Shown in pieces: positions 1 to 8,978 of a DNA stretch of 64,000 bases (the first letter of the stretch is position 1; every line of letters starts with the position of its first letter). This DNA comes from SIG701 sp045611685. Its GTDB lineage: Bacteria > Bacillota > Clostridia > Oscillospirales > CAG-272. The notes beneath the pieces were generated by a model. The model was not told the DNA's origin. It was given only the letters and a program-made list of their open reading frames with translations, and made no database searches. Position numbers and translations under genes: made by a program. The stretch covers positions 62,001 to 126,000 of the forward strand of contig JAZKXO010000079.1 of NCBI GenBank assembly GCA_045611685.1. Reading direction: 5' to 3'.

Positions 1-519
1 GCCAACGGTACAACCGCGGACACTACCGCACCCGCTCAAACGGAAAATACCGCTTCGGTAAACACCTTTGACGCGATCCCCGATTTCATCTCCCCTCTCA
101 CCGGTGCAATCTGTCACGGATACAGCACCGACGTACCCGTATACTCTCTCACGATGGATGATTACCGTACGCACGGCGGCGTGGATATTGCCGCCGAACT
201 GGGTGCCCCCGTCCGGGCGACCGCCGACGGAACGGTAACGGATGTGTGGGAAGACCCGATGATGGGCAAATGCATCCGCATCGCCCACGCAGGGAAAGCC
301 GTAAGCATTTATAAGAATCTCGCGCCCGAGCTGCCGCTCGAAATCACTACCGGTGCCACGGTACACGCAGGAGCTGTAATCGGTTCCGTAGGAGAAAGTG
401 CACTTATTGAACTTGCAGAAGTGCCGCATCTCCATTACGAGCTTCTGATTGACGGTGTGAACGTCAATCCGTCCGATTTCATACTGATCGGCACAGTTGA
501 CAACACTTACGAAGGATAA
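1..519 (+). CDS. M23 (LytM) metallopeptidase, SpoIIQ-like, 5' end missing
   Basis: The reading frame is open from the first base of the window, so the N-terminus (presumably a membrane anchor) lies upstream. The visible 172 residues start with an Ala/Thr-rich linker and continue into a LytM/M23 fold. The zinc-binding motifs are intact: HGGVD (visible residues 58-62) and HLH (143-145). The layout and the ending DGVNVNPSDF resemble SpoIIQ, the forespore protein that pairs with SpoIIIAH across the engulfment septum. Clostridial SpoIIQ proteins often keep the catalytic His residues that Bacillus has lost. A general cell-wall endopeptidase cannot be excluded. The gene ends just before a strong terminator. 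Confidence 0.75.
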   Translation, partial: ANGTTADTTAPAQTENTASVNTFDAIPDFISPLTGAICHGYSTDVPVYSLTMDDYRTHGGVDIAAELGAPVRATADGTVTDVWEDPMMGKCIRIAHAGKAVSIYKNLAPELPLEITTGATVHAGAVIGSVGESALIELAEVPHLHYELLIDGVNVNPSDFILIGTVDNTYEG

Positions 520-526
520 CTCCCTA

Positions 527-560
527 AGATGCCGTTTTGCAAAACGGCATCTTTTTTCTT
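527..560 (+). terminator. Rho-independent terminator after the M23 gene
   Basis: A nearly perfect 12-bp stem (AGATGCCGTTTT pairing with AAAACGGCATCT, centred near 540) is followed by TTTTTTCTT. It lies eight bases after the stop codon. Confidence 0.9.
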
Positions 561-707
561 ATTTTAGGATTATTCACAGAAAATCTCTTGATTTCGAGTG
601 CGGATATGATAAGATAAAATTAGATACTACGCCTTGTCCCTTTTTCATATACTGTAACAGAAGTCGCTTAGAGCCACTCCCATCTCTCAAAAACGGAGTT
701 ATCATTT

Positions 708-2249
708 ATGCCGATTTGCCGCATCAAAAAAATGCATTTTTTCCGTGCTCTCCTTATATCCTTCCTTCTTGCGGCGGCGCTCCTTTGCGCATCGTGCAAA
801 GGTGAGAACACGTTCTCCTCGGGAGACTCGCTCCCTATGGCCACATCGCCCGACGCGCCCATACTCCGTGCCATCATTGATCCCGCAAGTGAGGTACGCG
901 GTGTCTATATCGCCACGGTTTATAATATCGATTTCCCCTCAAAACCAAATCTTACCACATCAGCTCTCAAAGCGGAAATTGATGCCATCCTCGACACGGT
1001 TCTTGAAGCCGGGCTGAACACGGTATATTTTCAGGTGCGTCCCGTCGCGGATGCCCTGTACGATTCCGAGATTTTTCCGGTGTCGTCTTATCTCACGACC
1101 GATGGGAAACTGACGTTTGATCCTCTCGAGTATATCGTCGAAGAAGGCCACAAACGAAACATTTTCGTTCATGCCTGGGTAAATCCGTTCCGCGCCGCCA
1201 CGAGCACTAAGTGGGAAAAGATTCCCGAAAACAGTCCGGCGAAGCTCCATCCCGAATGGACGATTCCGTACGCAGATGGAATTCTCTATTTTGATCCCGG
1301 CCTGCCCGAGGTCAGAAAGCTTATAGCGGACGGGGTTCGCGAGATCGTTCAAAACTACAACGTAGACGGTATTTTGTTCGACGATTATTTCTATCCTTAT
1401 CCCGAAAAAGACGAATCCGGCGTTACCGCAGGGTTTGACGACACCGCATCCTTTTCGCTTTACGGCGGGGATATGTCCCTTGCCGACTGGCGGCGGCAGA
1501 ACGTCAACGAGACCGTAAAGCTCGTGTACGACACTGTCAAAGGCGTCAGCAAAGATCTCCGCTTCGGCATAGCACCGTTTGGAATCTGGCAGAATGATAA
1601 CGGCAAAAACGGAGGCTCACCGACCCGTGGAATGGAGGCGTATTCTACCGTTTACGCCGATCCCGTAGCGTGGGCTCGTGGCGGCTACGTCGATTATATT
1701 GCGCCGCAGATCTATTGGCGCTTCTCCTCTGAGAGCGCCCCGTTTGACGAGCTCGTTCGATGGTGGAACAAAATTCTCGACGGCACGGGCACGGATCTTC
1801 TCATATCGCACGCCGCACACAACTATGAAGAGTGGACGAACCCCAAAGGGGAACTCAAAGAACAGGTTCTCTACGGACGGCACGAACTCACCTACCGCGG
1901 CAGTATTTTCTACGGATACGACAGGATCCGTCGCGATGCCCACGGAATCATAGGCGAACTTGCGGATGTGTTCAGCGATGCGATCATCTACACGGAGCCT
2001 TCGCCCACCGGCCTTTCCGTGCAAGTATCCTCGCCGATCGCCGGCTCGTCCGTGAGCACGGCGGAGACGTATCTCATCGGCGCGTCCTCGCCGGACAAGC
2101 CGCTCACCATGAACGGAAAGCCGGTCGCTCGTACGACGGGCGGCTACTTCTCCGTCCGCGTCCATCTTGTGCCCGGGAAAAATACGTTTGAATTTGTGCA
2201 GAACGGGCACACCTATACTTACGAAATCTACCGTACGACCCAGCCGTAA
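708..2249 (+). CDS. GHL10 (DUF187) family glycoside-hydrolase-like lipoprotein
   Basis: 513 residues. A basic N-terminus and hydrophobic segment end at a lipobox-like LLCASC (Cys30), so the protein is probably lipid-anchored outside the membrane. Residues of about 60-400 match the GHL10 TIM-barrel family (YngK/DigH type) with the landmarks RGVYIATVYN, FQVRPVADALY, VHAWVNPFR, DGILFDDYFYPYP and DYIAPQIYW. Some members (DigH) cut denuded peptidoglycan glycan strands; the substrate here is unknown. The last 80 or so residues form a separate beta-rich, Ig-like domain. A weak Shine-Dalgarno GGAG precedes ATG 708; ATG 732 is an in-frame alternative. A possible promoter is TTGATT (588) with TAAGAT (610). 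The response regulator gene follows after 32 bp. Confidence 0.85.
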   Translation: MPICRIKKMHFFRALLISFLLAAALLCASCKGENTFSSGDSLPMATSPDAPILRAIIDPASEVRGVYIATVYNIDFPSKPNLTTSALKAEIDAILDTVLEAGLNTVYFQVRPVADALYDSEIFPVSSYLTTDGKLTFDPLEYIVEEGHKRNIFVHAWVNPFRAATSTKWEKIPENSPAKLHPEWTIPYADGILYFDPGLPEVRKLIADGVREIVQNYNVDGILFDDYFYPYPEKDESGVTAGFDDTASFSLYGGDMSLADWRRQNVNETVKLVYDTVKGVSKDLRFGIAPFGIWQNDNGKNGGSPTRGMEAYSTVYADPVAWARGGYVDYIAPQIYWRFSSESAPFDELVRWWNKILDGTGTDLLISHAAHNYEEWTNPKGELKEQVLYGRHELTYRGSIFYGYDRIRRDAHGIIGELADVFSDAIIYTEPSPTGLSVQVSSPIAGSSVSTAETYLIGASSPDKPLTMNGKPVARTTGGYFSVRVHLVPGKNTFEFVQNGHTYTYEIYRTTQP

Positions 2250-2281
2250 CACATACGAACCGACACCGAAAGGAGATCATA

Positions 2282-2980
2282 ATGTATAACATTCTCGTTG
2301 TAGACGATGAGGAAATGATCCGCCGTCTGATTATCAAATACGCGACCTACGAAGGACACAGCGTAACCGAAGCCGGCGACGGCATGACTGCCGTGGAGCT
2401 TTGCCGGAACGGCCGTTTCGACGTCGTTATCATGGACATTATGATGCCCGAGCTCGACGGATTCTCCGCGTGCCGCGAGATACGAAAATTTTCCGACATT
2501 CCGATCATTATGCTCAGCGCACGCGGCGAGGAATACGATAAGATCAACGGTTTTGAGGTGGGGGTGGACGACTACGTCGTAAAGCCCTTTTCCCCGAAGG
2601 AACTGATGCTCCGCATCGCTGCCGTTATGAAGCGGGTACAGAGCACAAGCACCACAACGGACGAGCAACCGAAAAACGAAATCGTGGAGCTCGGCGGACT
2701 GCGCGTCGATCTTACCGCCAGGATCGTCTATATTGACGGGGAGCGGATTGAGATGTCCCCGAAGGAATACGATTTGTTTTTCTATATGCTGAAAAACAGA
2801 AACATCGCCCTCTCGAGAGACAGGCTCCTCTCCGAGGTCTGGGGGTACGACTACTACGGTGATGACCGCACCCTCGACACGCACATCAAGCTTCTCCGAA
2901 AGAGCCTCGGTCCGTATGCCTCGTACATCGTTACGCTCCGCGGCATGGGTTACCGATTTGACACGGGGCACGAACAATGA
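2282..2980 (+). CDS. OmpR/PhoB-family response regulator
   Basis: 232 residues. The N-terminal receiver domain has the acidic pair in VVDDEE, phosphoacceptor Asp52 in VIMDIMMPE, a conserved Ser at IIMLSARG and Lys in VVKPFSPKE. The C-terminal half is a winged-helix DNA-binding domain (LGGLRVDL through GMGYRFD). AAAGGAGATC gives a strong ribosome site before ATG 2282. The stop overlaps the start of the kinase gene by 4 bp (ATGA), so the two form a co-translated two-component system. The stimulus is unknown. A role in cell-envelope sensing is possible from the two upstream envelope genes, but this is inference. Confidence 0.95.
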   Translation: MYNILVVDDEEMIRRLIIKYATYEGHSVTEAGDGMTAVELCRNGRFDVVIMDIMMPELDGFSACREIRKFSDIPIIMLSARGEEYDKINGFEVGVDDYVVKPFSPKELMLRIAAVMKRVQSTSTTTDEQPKNEIVELGGLRVDLTARIVYIDGERIEMSPKEYDLFFYMLKNRNIALSRDRLLSEVWGYDYYGDDRTLDTHIKLLRKSLGPYASYIVTLRGMGYRFDTGHEQ

Positions 2981-4437
2981 AAAACAGAGTTATGCACCGC
3001 CCTCTCAGGCGGCACGTCTTTCTGCTCCTTGCCGTTTTCGTGCTCGTGATTCTGTCCGTTCTGTGGTTTTTTCAAATCTTCATGCTCAAACCGATGTACG
3101 CATCCATAAAAACGCACGAGCTTAGGACAGTTTCTGAGACGATCGCAAAGGACGCGAGCGGGGATGCCCTCTCTTCCCTCTCCGACTCACTGGCACAGTC
3201 CAAAAATATATGCATATCCGTTTATGAAATCCGAGGCCAGAGCGCGCATCTGTGTGCCTCCTCACACATCCAAAGCAGTTGTATTCTCCACAACCTCGCG
3301 TCCGATTCGATGATGAACCGACTGTACACGAACGCGCTGACAGACGGATTTTACACGGAGCGCATCGCAGGCAATTTCCTGACGGGTCCCGATACAAACA
3401 ATGCCGACAATATCCCCGAGAGCATCATCACCTCCGAACTGGCCGTTACACAGGACGGAAAAGCGTTTCTCATTCTTCTGAACGCGGAGATCGAGCCGAT
3501 CGGCACAACCACCGACACGCTCACCCTGCAGCTCGGTATCATCACGGGAGTCCTCCTTTTGTTCGCCGGTATCACGGCGGTGATCGTTTCCGGTGCCATC
3601 TCCCGCCCCATCGTTCAGATGAGTAAAGAAGCAAAAAAACTGGCAGAGGGCACGTACGACGTCTGCTTTGACGGCGGCCGTGTGAAAGAAATGGCAGAAC
3701 TCGGCGACGCGCTCAACTACGCCGCGGGAGAACTTTCCACCATTGACACGATGCAGAAGGAACTGCTCGCCAACATCTCGCACGATCTCAGAACGCCGCT
3801 CACCATGATCTCGGGATACAGTCAGGTGATGCGCGATATCCCCGGCGAGATGACCGCGGAAAACATGCAGATCATTATTGACGAAACAGCCAGACTTACC
3901 GACCTTGTCGGCGATATTCTCGATTTATCGAAACTGTCCGCAGAATCGCAGAAACTCGACTGCGAGATTCTATCCGTTACGGATACCGTTCAAAAAACGC
4001 TGGAGCGCTATCAAAAGCTTACCGTCCGCGACGGATACGAGATCACGTTCTCCTTTGATCGGGAAATATTCATATACGCGGATAAATCGAAAATTCTGCA
4101 GGTACTGTACAATCTCGTAAATAACGCAATCAATTACACGGGTAAGGACAAAAAGGTGAACATTCGGCAAATTTCTGAGGACGGTCAGTGCCGCATCGAA
4201 ATCACCGACACCGGTGAGGGTATCCCGTCCGATCAGCTCTCAAAAATCTGGGATCGCTATTACAAGGTAAAAAACTATCACAAGCGCGCCGTCTCCGGCT
4301 CCGGACTCGGCTTGTCTATTGTAAAAAACATTCTTCTGCTCCACGGTGCAAAGTTTGGCGTTACAAGCACCGTCGGCTTCGGCAGCACATTTTGGTTCTC
4401 CCTTCCCGAGGTCGAAAGAGATTCATCCACCGAATAA
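2977..4437 (+). CDS. Membrane sensor histidine kinase
   Basis: 486 residues. One membrane segment near residues 12-34 and another near 185-210 enclose an extracytoplasmic sensor domain of about 150 residues that contains three Cys residues. A HAMP linker (about 210-260) leads to a HisKA domain with phosphoacceptor His269 in NISHDLRTPLT. The HATPase_c domain has the N box LYNLVNNAINYT, the G1 box DTGEGIP and the G2 box GSGLGLSIVK. It is the partner of the upstream regulator, with which it overlaps by 4 bp. The orthodox kinase architecture resembles Gram-positive envelope-stress kinases, but the ligand is not evident. Confidence 0.95.
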   Translation: MKNRVMHRPLRRHVFLLLAVFVLVILSVLWFFQIFMLKPMYASIKTHELRTVSETIAKDASGDALSSLSDSLAQSKNICISVYEIRGQSAHLCASSHIQSSCILHNLASDSMMNRLYTNALTDGFYTERIAGNFLTGPDTNNADNIPESIITSELAVTQDGKAFLILLNAEIEPIGTTTDTLTLQLGIITGVLLLFAGITAVIVSGAISRPIVQMSKEAKKLAEGTYDVCFDGGRVKEMAELGDALNYAAGELSTIDTMQKELLANISHDLRTPLTMISGYSQVMRDIPGEMTAENMQIIIDETARLTDLVGDILDLSKLSAESQKLDCEILSVTDTVQKTLERYQKLTVRDGYEITFSFDREIFIYADKSKILQVLYNLVNNAINYTGKDKKVNIRQISEDGQCRIEITDTGEGIPSDQLSKIWDRYYKVKNYHKRAVSGSGLGLSIVKNILLLHGAKFGVTSTVGFGSTFWFSLPEVERDSSTE

Positions 4438-4442
4438 GCAAA

Positions 4443-4478
4443 CCCCCGTCGGCAGAAGCATGCCGACGGGGATTTTTT
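4443..4478 (+). terminator. Terminator after the two-component operon
   Basis: The stem CCCCGTCGGCA / TGCCGACGGGG with a six-base loop is followed by ATTTTTTC. It starts five bases after the kinase stop codon. Confidence 0.9.
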
Positions 4479-4506
4479 CAAACCTGTCATTTTTTGCGAT
4501 TTTCTG

Positions 4507-4535
4507 TTGACGAGCACAGCGCTTCGATATATAAT
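4507..4535 (+). promoter_or_regulatory. Sigma-A promoter of the AraC-type regulator
   Basis: TTGACG (4507-4512), a 17-bp spacer and TATAAT (4530-4535), 31 bp upstream of the start codon at 4567. Confidence 0.8.
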
Positions 4536-4566
4536 AAATTTAGCGAAAAAGGAGGATCGATCTTTT

Positions 4567-5475
4567 ATGAACAAACTCGGCACGTACGAGCATATCAATG
4601 CCAAAAACAACGCCACCGCGAAACCGTATGAGTACAACATCTCATCCTTTAAAAAAGATGACCGTGCCGAATGGGTTCACGTTCCCCGCTGGCACGAGCA
4701 CCTGGAATTAAAGCTGATCCTCTCCGGGTCCGCCGAGATTTTTTGCGGGACGGAGCTTTTCGTTGCCGGTCCCGGCGACATCGTCATCATAAACCCCTAC
4801 GAACTGCACGGTCTGCGCGTACACGGAGAAGACGATCTCCGTTACTACTGCTTGATGCTGGCACCCGATTTCCCGTTCTCGCCCGCCCTTGCGGAACGGT
4901 ATGCACAGCTCTTCGCAGGCAAGTATTCCTTCGGCAGAATTCTTTCAGACTGCACGCCTGCAAACACAGTGTTTTCCGCTCTTTTCGAGGAACTGACCAA
5001 AGAAACGTCCGAATACGAGCTGCACGCGGAAAGTTACATAAGTCTTCTTTACACAATGCTTCTTCGCCACGCATCGGTTCTCGATTCCGCCGCGGATTAT
5101 TTAAACTTCCGTCAATACGGCGAGCGCATTCTGCCGGCATTGAACTACATCCATTTACATTATATGGATGATATTTCAATCCCGATGCTTTCCGAACTTT
5201 GCTCTATGAGTATGTATCATTTCTGCCGCGTATTCAAAACAGTTATCGGTTGTACCGCCGTTACGTATCTCAACACCTTGCGGCTGAACAAAGCAACGCT
5301 TCTTCTCACCACGACAAAGATGCCCATAAGCGAGATCGCCCTCTCCGTCGGCTTTCCCGACGAGCTCTATTTCAGCCGCCGCTTCAAACTCCTACGGGGG
5401 CTCTCACCAACGAAATACAGAACCATTTCCAGTGAAGAGCAAACGCCCACACCCATTGAGCAAAATAATCCATAA
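4567..5475 (+). CDS. AraC/XylS-family transcriptional regulator with cupin sensor domain
   Basis: 302 residues. Start ATG 4567 was chosen over the in-frame ATG 4507 because GGAGG at 4551-4555 is well placed for it and because 4507 lies in the -35 box. Residues of about 30-150 form an AraC-type cupin (WHEHLELKLILSG, PGDIVIINPYELHGL), a usual small-ligand or sugar sensor. The last 100 residues hold two helix-turn-helix units with the family signature ISEIALSVGFPDELYFSRRFK and the ending GLSPTKYR. The gene precedes three metabolic genes on the same strand and has its own promoter, so it is the likely local regulator of that cluster. The inducer is unknown. Confidence 0.92.
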   Translation: MNKLGTYEHINAKNNATAKPYEYNISSFKKDDRAEWVHVPRWHEHLELKLILSGSAEIFCGTELFVAGPGDIVIINPYELHGLRVHGEDDLRYYCLMLAPDFPFSPALAERYAQLFAGKYSFGRILSDCTPANTVFSALFEELTKETSEYELHAESYISLLYTMLLRHASVLDSAADYLNFRQYGERILPALNYIHLHYMDDISIPMLSELCSMSMYHFCRVFKTVIGCTAVTYLNTLRLNKATLLLTTTKMPISEIALSVGFPDELYFSRRFKLLRGLSPTKYRTISSEEQTPTPIEQNNP

Positions 5476-5493
5476 TTGTAGCAAGATGTGAAA

Positions 5494-5522
5494 TGGACAC
5501 ACATGGTTTTTTCAGGTAGAAT
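5494..5522 (+). promoter_or_regulatory. Probable promoter of the oxidoreductase-amidohydrolase-aminotransferase operon
   Basis: TGGACA (5494-5499), a 17-bp spacer and TAGAAT (5517-5522). Each box has one mismatch to consensus. The element lies in the 97-bp gap between the AraC gene and the oxidoreductase gene and is a logical target of the regulator. Confidence 0.6.
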
Positions 5523-5572
5523 TAAACTAGAACTGAAAATGGTTGACGTATTAATTCTTCGAAAAGGATGCG

Positions 5573-6610
5573 ATGTGTATGATAAATAAAACGTACGGCT
5601 TTGGAATTATCGGCTGCGGCTTCATCGCCGAACACCACACACTGTCAATTAAACACGCAGGCGCACGCCTTGTCGGCGTTACGGACGTAAGTGAAGAACG
5701 CGCAAAAGGCTTTGCTTTAAAGCACGGCGCGATGCATTTCAAGACAATCGAAGAAATGCTTTCCTCCGATGCGGTCGATATCGTATGCATCTGTACGCCG
5801 AGCGGTTTTCATAAAGAAAACGCCCTCCAAGCGATCCGTGCAAAAAAGCACGTGCTCGTTGAAAAGCCGCTGGCCTTAACGCTTGACGACTGCGATCTTC
5901 TTGTTGAAGAAGCAAAAAAGTACAAGGTAACCGCGGCTGTGGTTTCTCAGTCAAGGTTCTTCCCTGTTTCCCAAATTCTCAGATCTGTTGTGAAGGAGAA
6001 TCGCCTCGGCAGGATCGTTACAGCCGATCTTACGATGAAATATTATCGCTCCGAGGAATATTATAAAGTAAGTCCGTGGCGCGGCACGTGGAAGCACGAT
6101 GGCGGCGGTGCGCTTATGAATCAGGGAATCCACGGAATTGATCTTCTTCTGTCCGTTATGGGAGAGGTCAAGTTTGTGCACGGTCTCACCCGCACGCTTG
6201 CAAGAAACATTGAAACGGAAGATACTGTAGCCGCCGTGCTCGAGTACGGAAACGGTGCTCTCGGACTCATTCAGGGCACAACATCCGTGTATCCGGGCTA
6301 TCCGCGTAATTTTGTCGTATCCGGCACGAAAGGCACTGTCGGTGTAACGGAAAACGCATTCAGCGAATGGAAAATAGAGGACGAGGACATCCCCGACGGA
6401 ATTACAATTTGCAAAGCACGAAACTCCGGTGCAGCAACGCCCGAGAACATCAATTTCGAGGAACACATTCCACAAATCAACGATATGATCGAGGCCGTCC
6501 GCGACAACCGTCCGCCTATCTCCTCGTTCGAAGACGGAAGACGCGCCGTCGAATTGATTACTGCCATTTACCAATCATCTAAAACGGGCAAGACTGTTTA
6601 TCTTAAATAA
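5573..6610 (+). CDS. Gfo/Idh/MocA-family NAD(P)-dependent oxidoreductase
   Basis: 345 residues. The N-terminal Rossmann fold carries GIIGCGFIAEHH for dinucleotide binding, and the EKPLAL motif (about residues 96-101) holds the family's catalytic Lys. The C-terminal half is the GFO_IDH_MocA_C domain, with WRGTWKHDGGGALMNQGIHGIDLL near residues 165-190. Relatives oxidise or reduce sugars, inositols or glycosyl groups at a secondary alcohol. ATG 5579 is an equally plausible start: the AAAAGGA site ends four bases before 5573 and ten before 5579. The next gene begins 16 bp downstream. Pairing with a DegT aminotransferase suggests an oxidation-then-transamination route on a sugar or cyclitol; this is inference. 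Confidence 0.92.
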   Translation: MCMINKTYGFGIIGCGFIAEHHTLSIKHAGARLVGVTDVSEERAKGFALKHGAMHFKTIEEMLSSDAVDIVCICTPSGFHKENALQAIRAKKHVLVEKPLALTLDDCDLLVEEAKKYKVTAAVVSQSRFFPVSQILRSVVKENRLGRIVTADLTMKYYRSEEYYKVSPWRGTWKHDGGGALMNQGIHGIDLLLSVMGEVKFVHGLTRTLARNIETEDTVAAVLEYGNGALGLIQGTTSVYPGYPRNFVVSGTKGTVGVTENAFSEWKIEDEDIPDGITICKARNSGAATPENINFEEHIPQINDMIEAVRDNRPPISSFEDGRRAVELITAIYQSSKTGKTVYLK

Positions 6611-6626
6611 AACGGAGGAATTTACC

Positions 6627-7532
6627 ATGCGTGTAAAGAAAATAGATATGCACGCTCACGCACTCATAAGTCGCGGCATCATGAATCCGCGCAGAGACTA
6701 TTGGCCGCTTCCCGAGGAGCTGCTCCCCATGTACGATGAACTGGGCATCGAACGCGCTGTCCTCATGCCTCTTATTACAACCGAATACTACTTTGAGCCA
6801 ACGACCAACCGTGAGATAAAGGCCATCGTAGAAAAATACCCCGATCGGTTCAGTTGGTTTTGCAACATTGATCCGAGGCAGGGTAAACACTCTCCTATGA
6901 CAGATTTTACCCCTGTTTTGGAATACTACAAATCCATCGGCGCAAAAGGTGTCGGTGAGGTGTGCGCAAATCTCTATTTCGACGATCCGATGACGATGAA
7001 CCTGTTCGCCCACTGCGAAAAGTGCAATATGCCCATTACCTTCCATATTGGAAAGTTGGGCGGCGACTACGGACTTGTGGACGAGGCAGGACTCCCCCGC
7101 CTTGAAAAAGTGCTTAACGCATTTCCCAACCTGAAGCTGATCGGACACTCCCAAAAATTCTGGGCCGAGATCAGCGGTGAGATCAACACGGAAAACAGAA
7201 ACGCTTACCCAAGCGGCAAGGTTGTCCCCGGCGGACGCGTTGTTGAGCTACTCCGCCGCTATCCCAATATGTATGCCGATATATCCGCCGACAGCGGCGC
7301 GACCGCAATCATGCGCGACCCGGAATTCGGATACAAGTTCCTGGAAGAATTCAAAGATAAGCTTTTCTTCGGCACAGACATCTGCACGTCAGACATAAAT
7401 CGCGCGAAAAAAGCAACTCTCTGGAAGCTCAGTGCCTTCCTTGACGATGCTGTTGACAACGGATTTATCACCGAAGACGCCTATTACAAGATCTGCCGCG
7501 GAAACGCGGAAAAGCTTTTTGATTTGAAATAA
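6627..7532 (+). CDS. Amidohydrolase family 2 (COG2159-like) TIM-barrel enzyme
   Basis: 301 residues. The N-terminal metal-binding motif DMHAHA (residues 7-12) and the later landmarks FHIGKLGG, KLIGHSQKFW and FFGTDICTSDI fit the amidohydrolase_2 group. This group includes decarboxylases and lactone or amide hydrolases acting on carboxylated rings. CGGAGGAAT provides a good ribosome site. It sits between the oxidoreductase and the aminotransferase with short gaps (16 and 35 bp), so it belongs to the same operon. The reaction cannot be specified from sequence; hydrolysis of a lactone or acylated sugar intermediate would suit the neighbours. Confidence 0.85.
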   Translation: MRVKKIDMHAHALISRGIMNPRRDYWPLPEELLPMYDELGIERAVLMPLITTEYYFEPTTNREIKAIVEKYPDRFSWFCNIDPRQGKHSPMTDFTPVLEYYKSIGAKGVGEVCANLYFDDPMTMNLFAHCEKCNMPITFHIGKLGGDYGLVDEAGLPRLEKVLNAFPNLKLIGHSQKFWAEISGEINTENRNAYPSGKVVPGGRVVELLRRYPNMYADISADSGATAIMRDPEFGYKFLEEFKDKLFFGTDICTSDINRAKKATLWKLSAFLDDAVDNGFITEDAYYKICRGNAEKLFDLK

Positions 7533-7567
7533 AGCCTTGTAAAAGATTTATTTATAGGAGAAAAAAC

Positions 7568-8908
7568 ATGGAAAAACTCGCTTATCTTGGCGGAAACCCG
7601 ATTCCGAAAGTAGAAATGCCCCAGGATATTCTCAAATGGCCGATTATAACAGATGAGGACAAAGCCGCCATTATGGACGTAGTGGAGCGCAACGCGTTCT
7701 CCGGCACGGACATCACCGAAGCATTCGAAAAGGAATTTGCCGAGTGGCTCGGTGCACCCTACTGTATTGCCACCTGCAACGGCACGTTCGCACTATTTGC
7801 CGCTATGTTCGGTGTAGGCCTCGGTGCGGGCGATGAGATCATCTGTCCTTCAAAAACGTATTGGGCCAGCTGTCTTTCCGCACAGCTTCTCGGTGCATCC
7901 GTCGTTTTTGCGAACATCAATCCAAACACACTCGGCATCGACCCCGCCGATTTGGAGCGCTGTCTCAGCCCCCGCACCAAAGCAATTATGGTAGTACATT
8001 ATTTTGCTCATCCCGTTGATATGGATCCTATTATGGCGTTTGCAAAAAAACACAATCTGAAAGTAATTGAAGACGTGTCCCACGCGCAAGGCGGCATGTA
8101 CAAGGGACGCCGCCTCGGCACGATCGGCGACGTTGGCGCTATGTCGCTTATGAGTGGCAAATCCTTTGCCGCCGGCGAGCTCGGCGCTTTGCTTACGAGC
8201 GATGTTGAGATCTACGAACGCGCGCTGGCTTTCACGCACTATGAGCGCAACGATCTCAAGCATATCGTTCACACTGATTATCTGAAACCCTTTGTCGGTC
8301 TTCCGCTCAGCGGACTTAAGGGACGCGTAAACCAAACCTGCTCCGCCGCCGCACGCGTACAGATGAAATATTACGATGAACGCACCGCGGAAATCCGCCG
8401 CTGTATGAACTACTTTTTTGATCAGTTAGAAGGTCTTCCAGGCATTCATCCCGTACGCGTTGACGAAAGCGAAGGCTCCAATATGGGAGGTTGGTACGTA
8501 CCTTGTATGACCTACCACGCAGAAGAACTTGGCGGACTTGATATCCATACGTTCTGCGCCGCCGTAAAGGCAGAGATCGGACTCGCTATCCGCCCCTCCG
8601 GTAACTTCCCGCTTCACAACCACAATCTCTTCAAGAAATTCGATCTGACGCATATCGGCAAGCCCACGCGCATCGCTTTCACAGATCGCGACGTACGCGA
8701 AACGGATGCAGGTCTTACGCCCACTGAAGAGGTTAAGATGATTTCCGTACCGTGGTTCAAGAAGTTCTATCCCGAGTACATCGATTATGTTGCCGCCGGC
8801 TACAAAAAAGTTGCTCTCAACGCAAAGCAGTTGATTGGTGAACAGGCGGAAAAGAATACCGAAGGCTATTGGTTCGGTACCGCAAACGAAAAAATGAAAG
8901 ATAACTAA
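7568..8908 (+). CDS. DegT/DnrJ/EryC1/StrS-family PLP aminotransferase
   Basis: 446 residues, somewhat longer than the usual 370-420. The family landmarks are WPIITDEDK near the N-terminus, the substrate/PLP region CNGTFALFAAMFG, VIEDVSHAQGG with the PLP-contacting Asp, and the Schiff-base Lys198 in SGKSFAAGELGALL. The enzymes move an amino group from Glu or Gln onto keto-sugars or keto-cyclitols. The catalytic Lys is present, so it should be a true aminotransferase rather than a dehydratase variant. It is the last gene of the AraC-adjacent operon, with GGAG ahead of ATG 7568, and is followed by a terminator. Confidence 0.92.
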   Translation: MEKLAYLGGNPIPKVEMPQDILKWPIITDEDKAAIMDVVERNAFSGTDITEAFEKEFAEWLGAPYCIATCNGTFALFAAMFGVGLGAGDEIICPSKTYWASCLSAQLLGASVVFANINPNTLGIDPADLERCLSPRTKAIMVVHYFAHPVDMDPIMAFAKKHNLKVIEDVSHAQGGMYKGRRLGTIGDVGAMSLMSGKSFAAGELGALLTSDVEIYERALAFTHYERNDLKHIVHTDYLKPFVGLPLSGLKGRVNQTCSAAARVQMKYYDERTAEIRRCMNYFFDQLEGLPGIHPVRVDESEGSNMGGWYVPCMTYHAEELGGLDIHTFCAAVKAEIGLAIRPSGNFPLHNHNLFKKFDLTHIGKPTRIAFTDRDVRETDAGLTPTEEVKMISVPWFKKFYPEYIDYVAAGYKKVALNAKQLIGEQAEKNTEGYWFGTANEKMKDN

Positions 8909-8910
8909 CA

Positions 8911-8942
8911 AAAAGATGCCGCGCTCGCGGCATCTTTTTTAT
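8911..8942 (+). terminator. Terminator after the aminotransferase operon
   Basis: AAAGATGCCGCG / CGCGGCATCTTT forms the stem, followed by a T run. The first stem bases and the T run resemble the terminator at 527-560 (shared GATGCCG...CGGCATC). Confidence 0.9.
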
Positions 8943-8978
8943 TACGTCGGCGCATACACTCTCTTCAGGAGGTGTAAT

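Noticed and set aside
527..8942. Terminators at 527-560 and 8911-8942 as copies of a mobile repeat
   Set aside because: They share only the eight or so inner stem bases typical of GC-rich terminators; flanks do not match.
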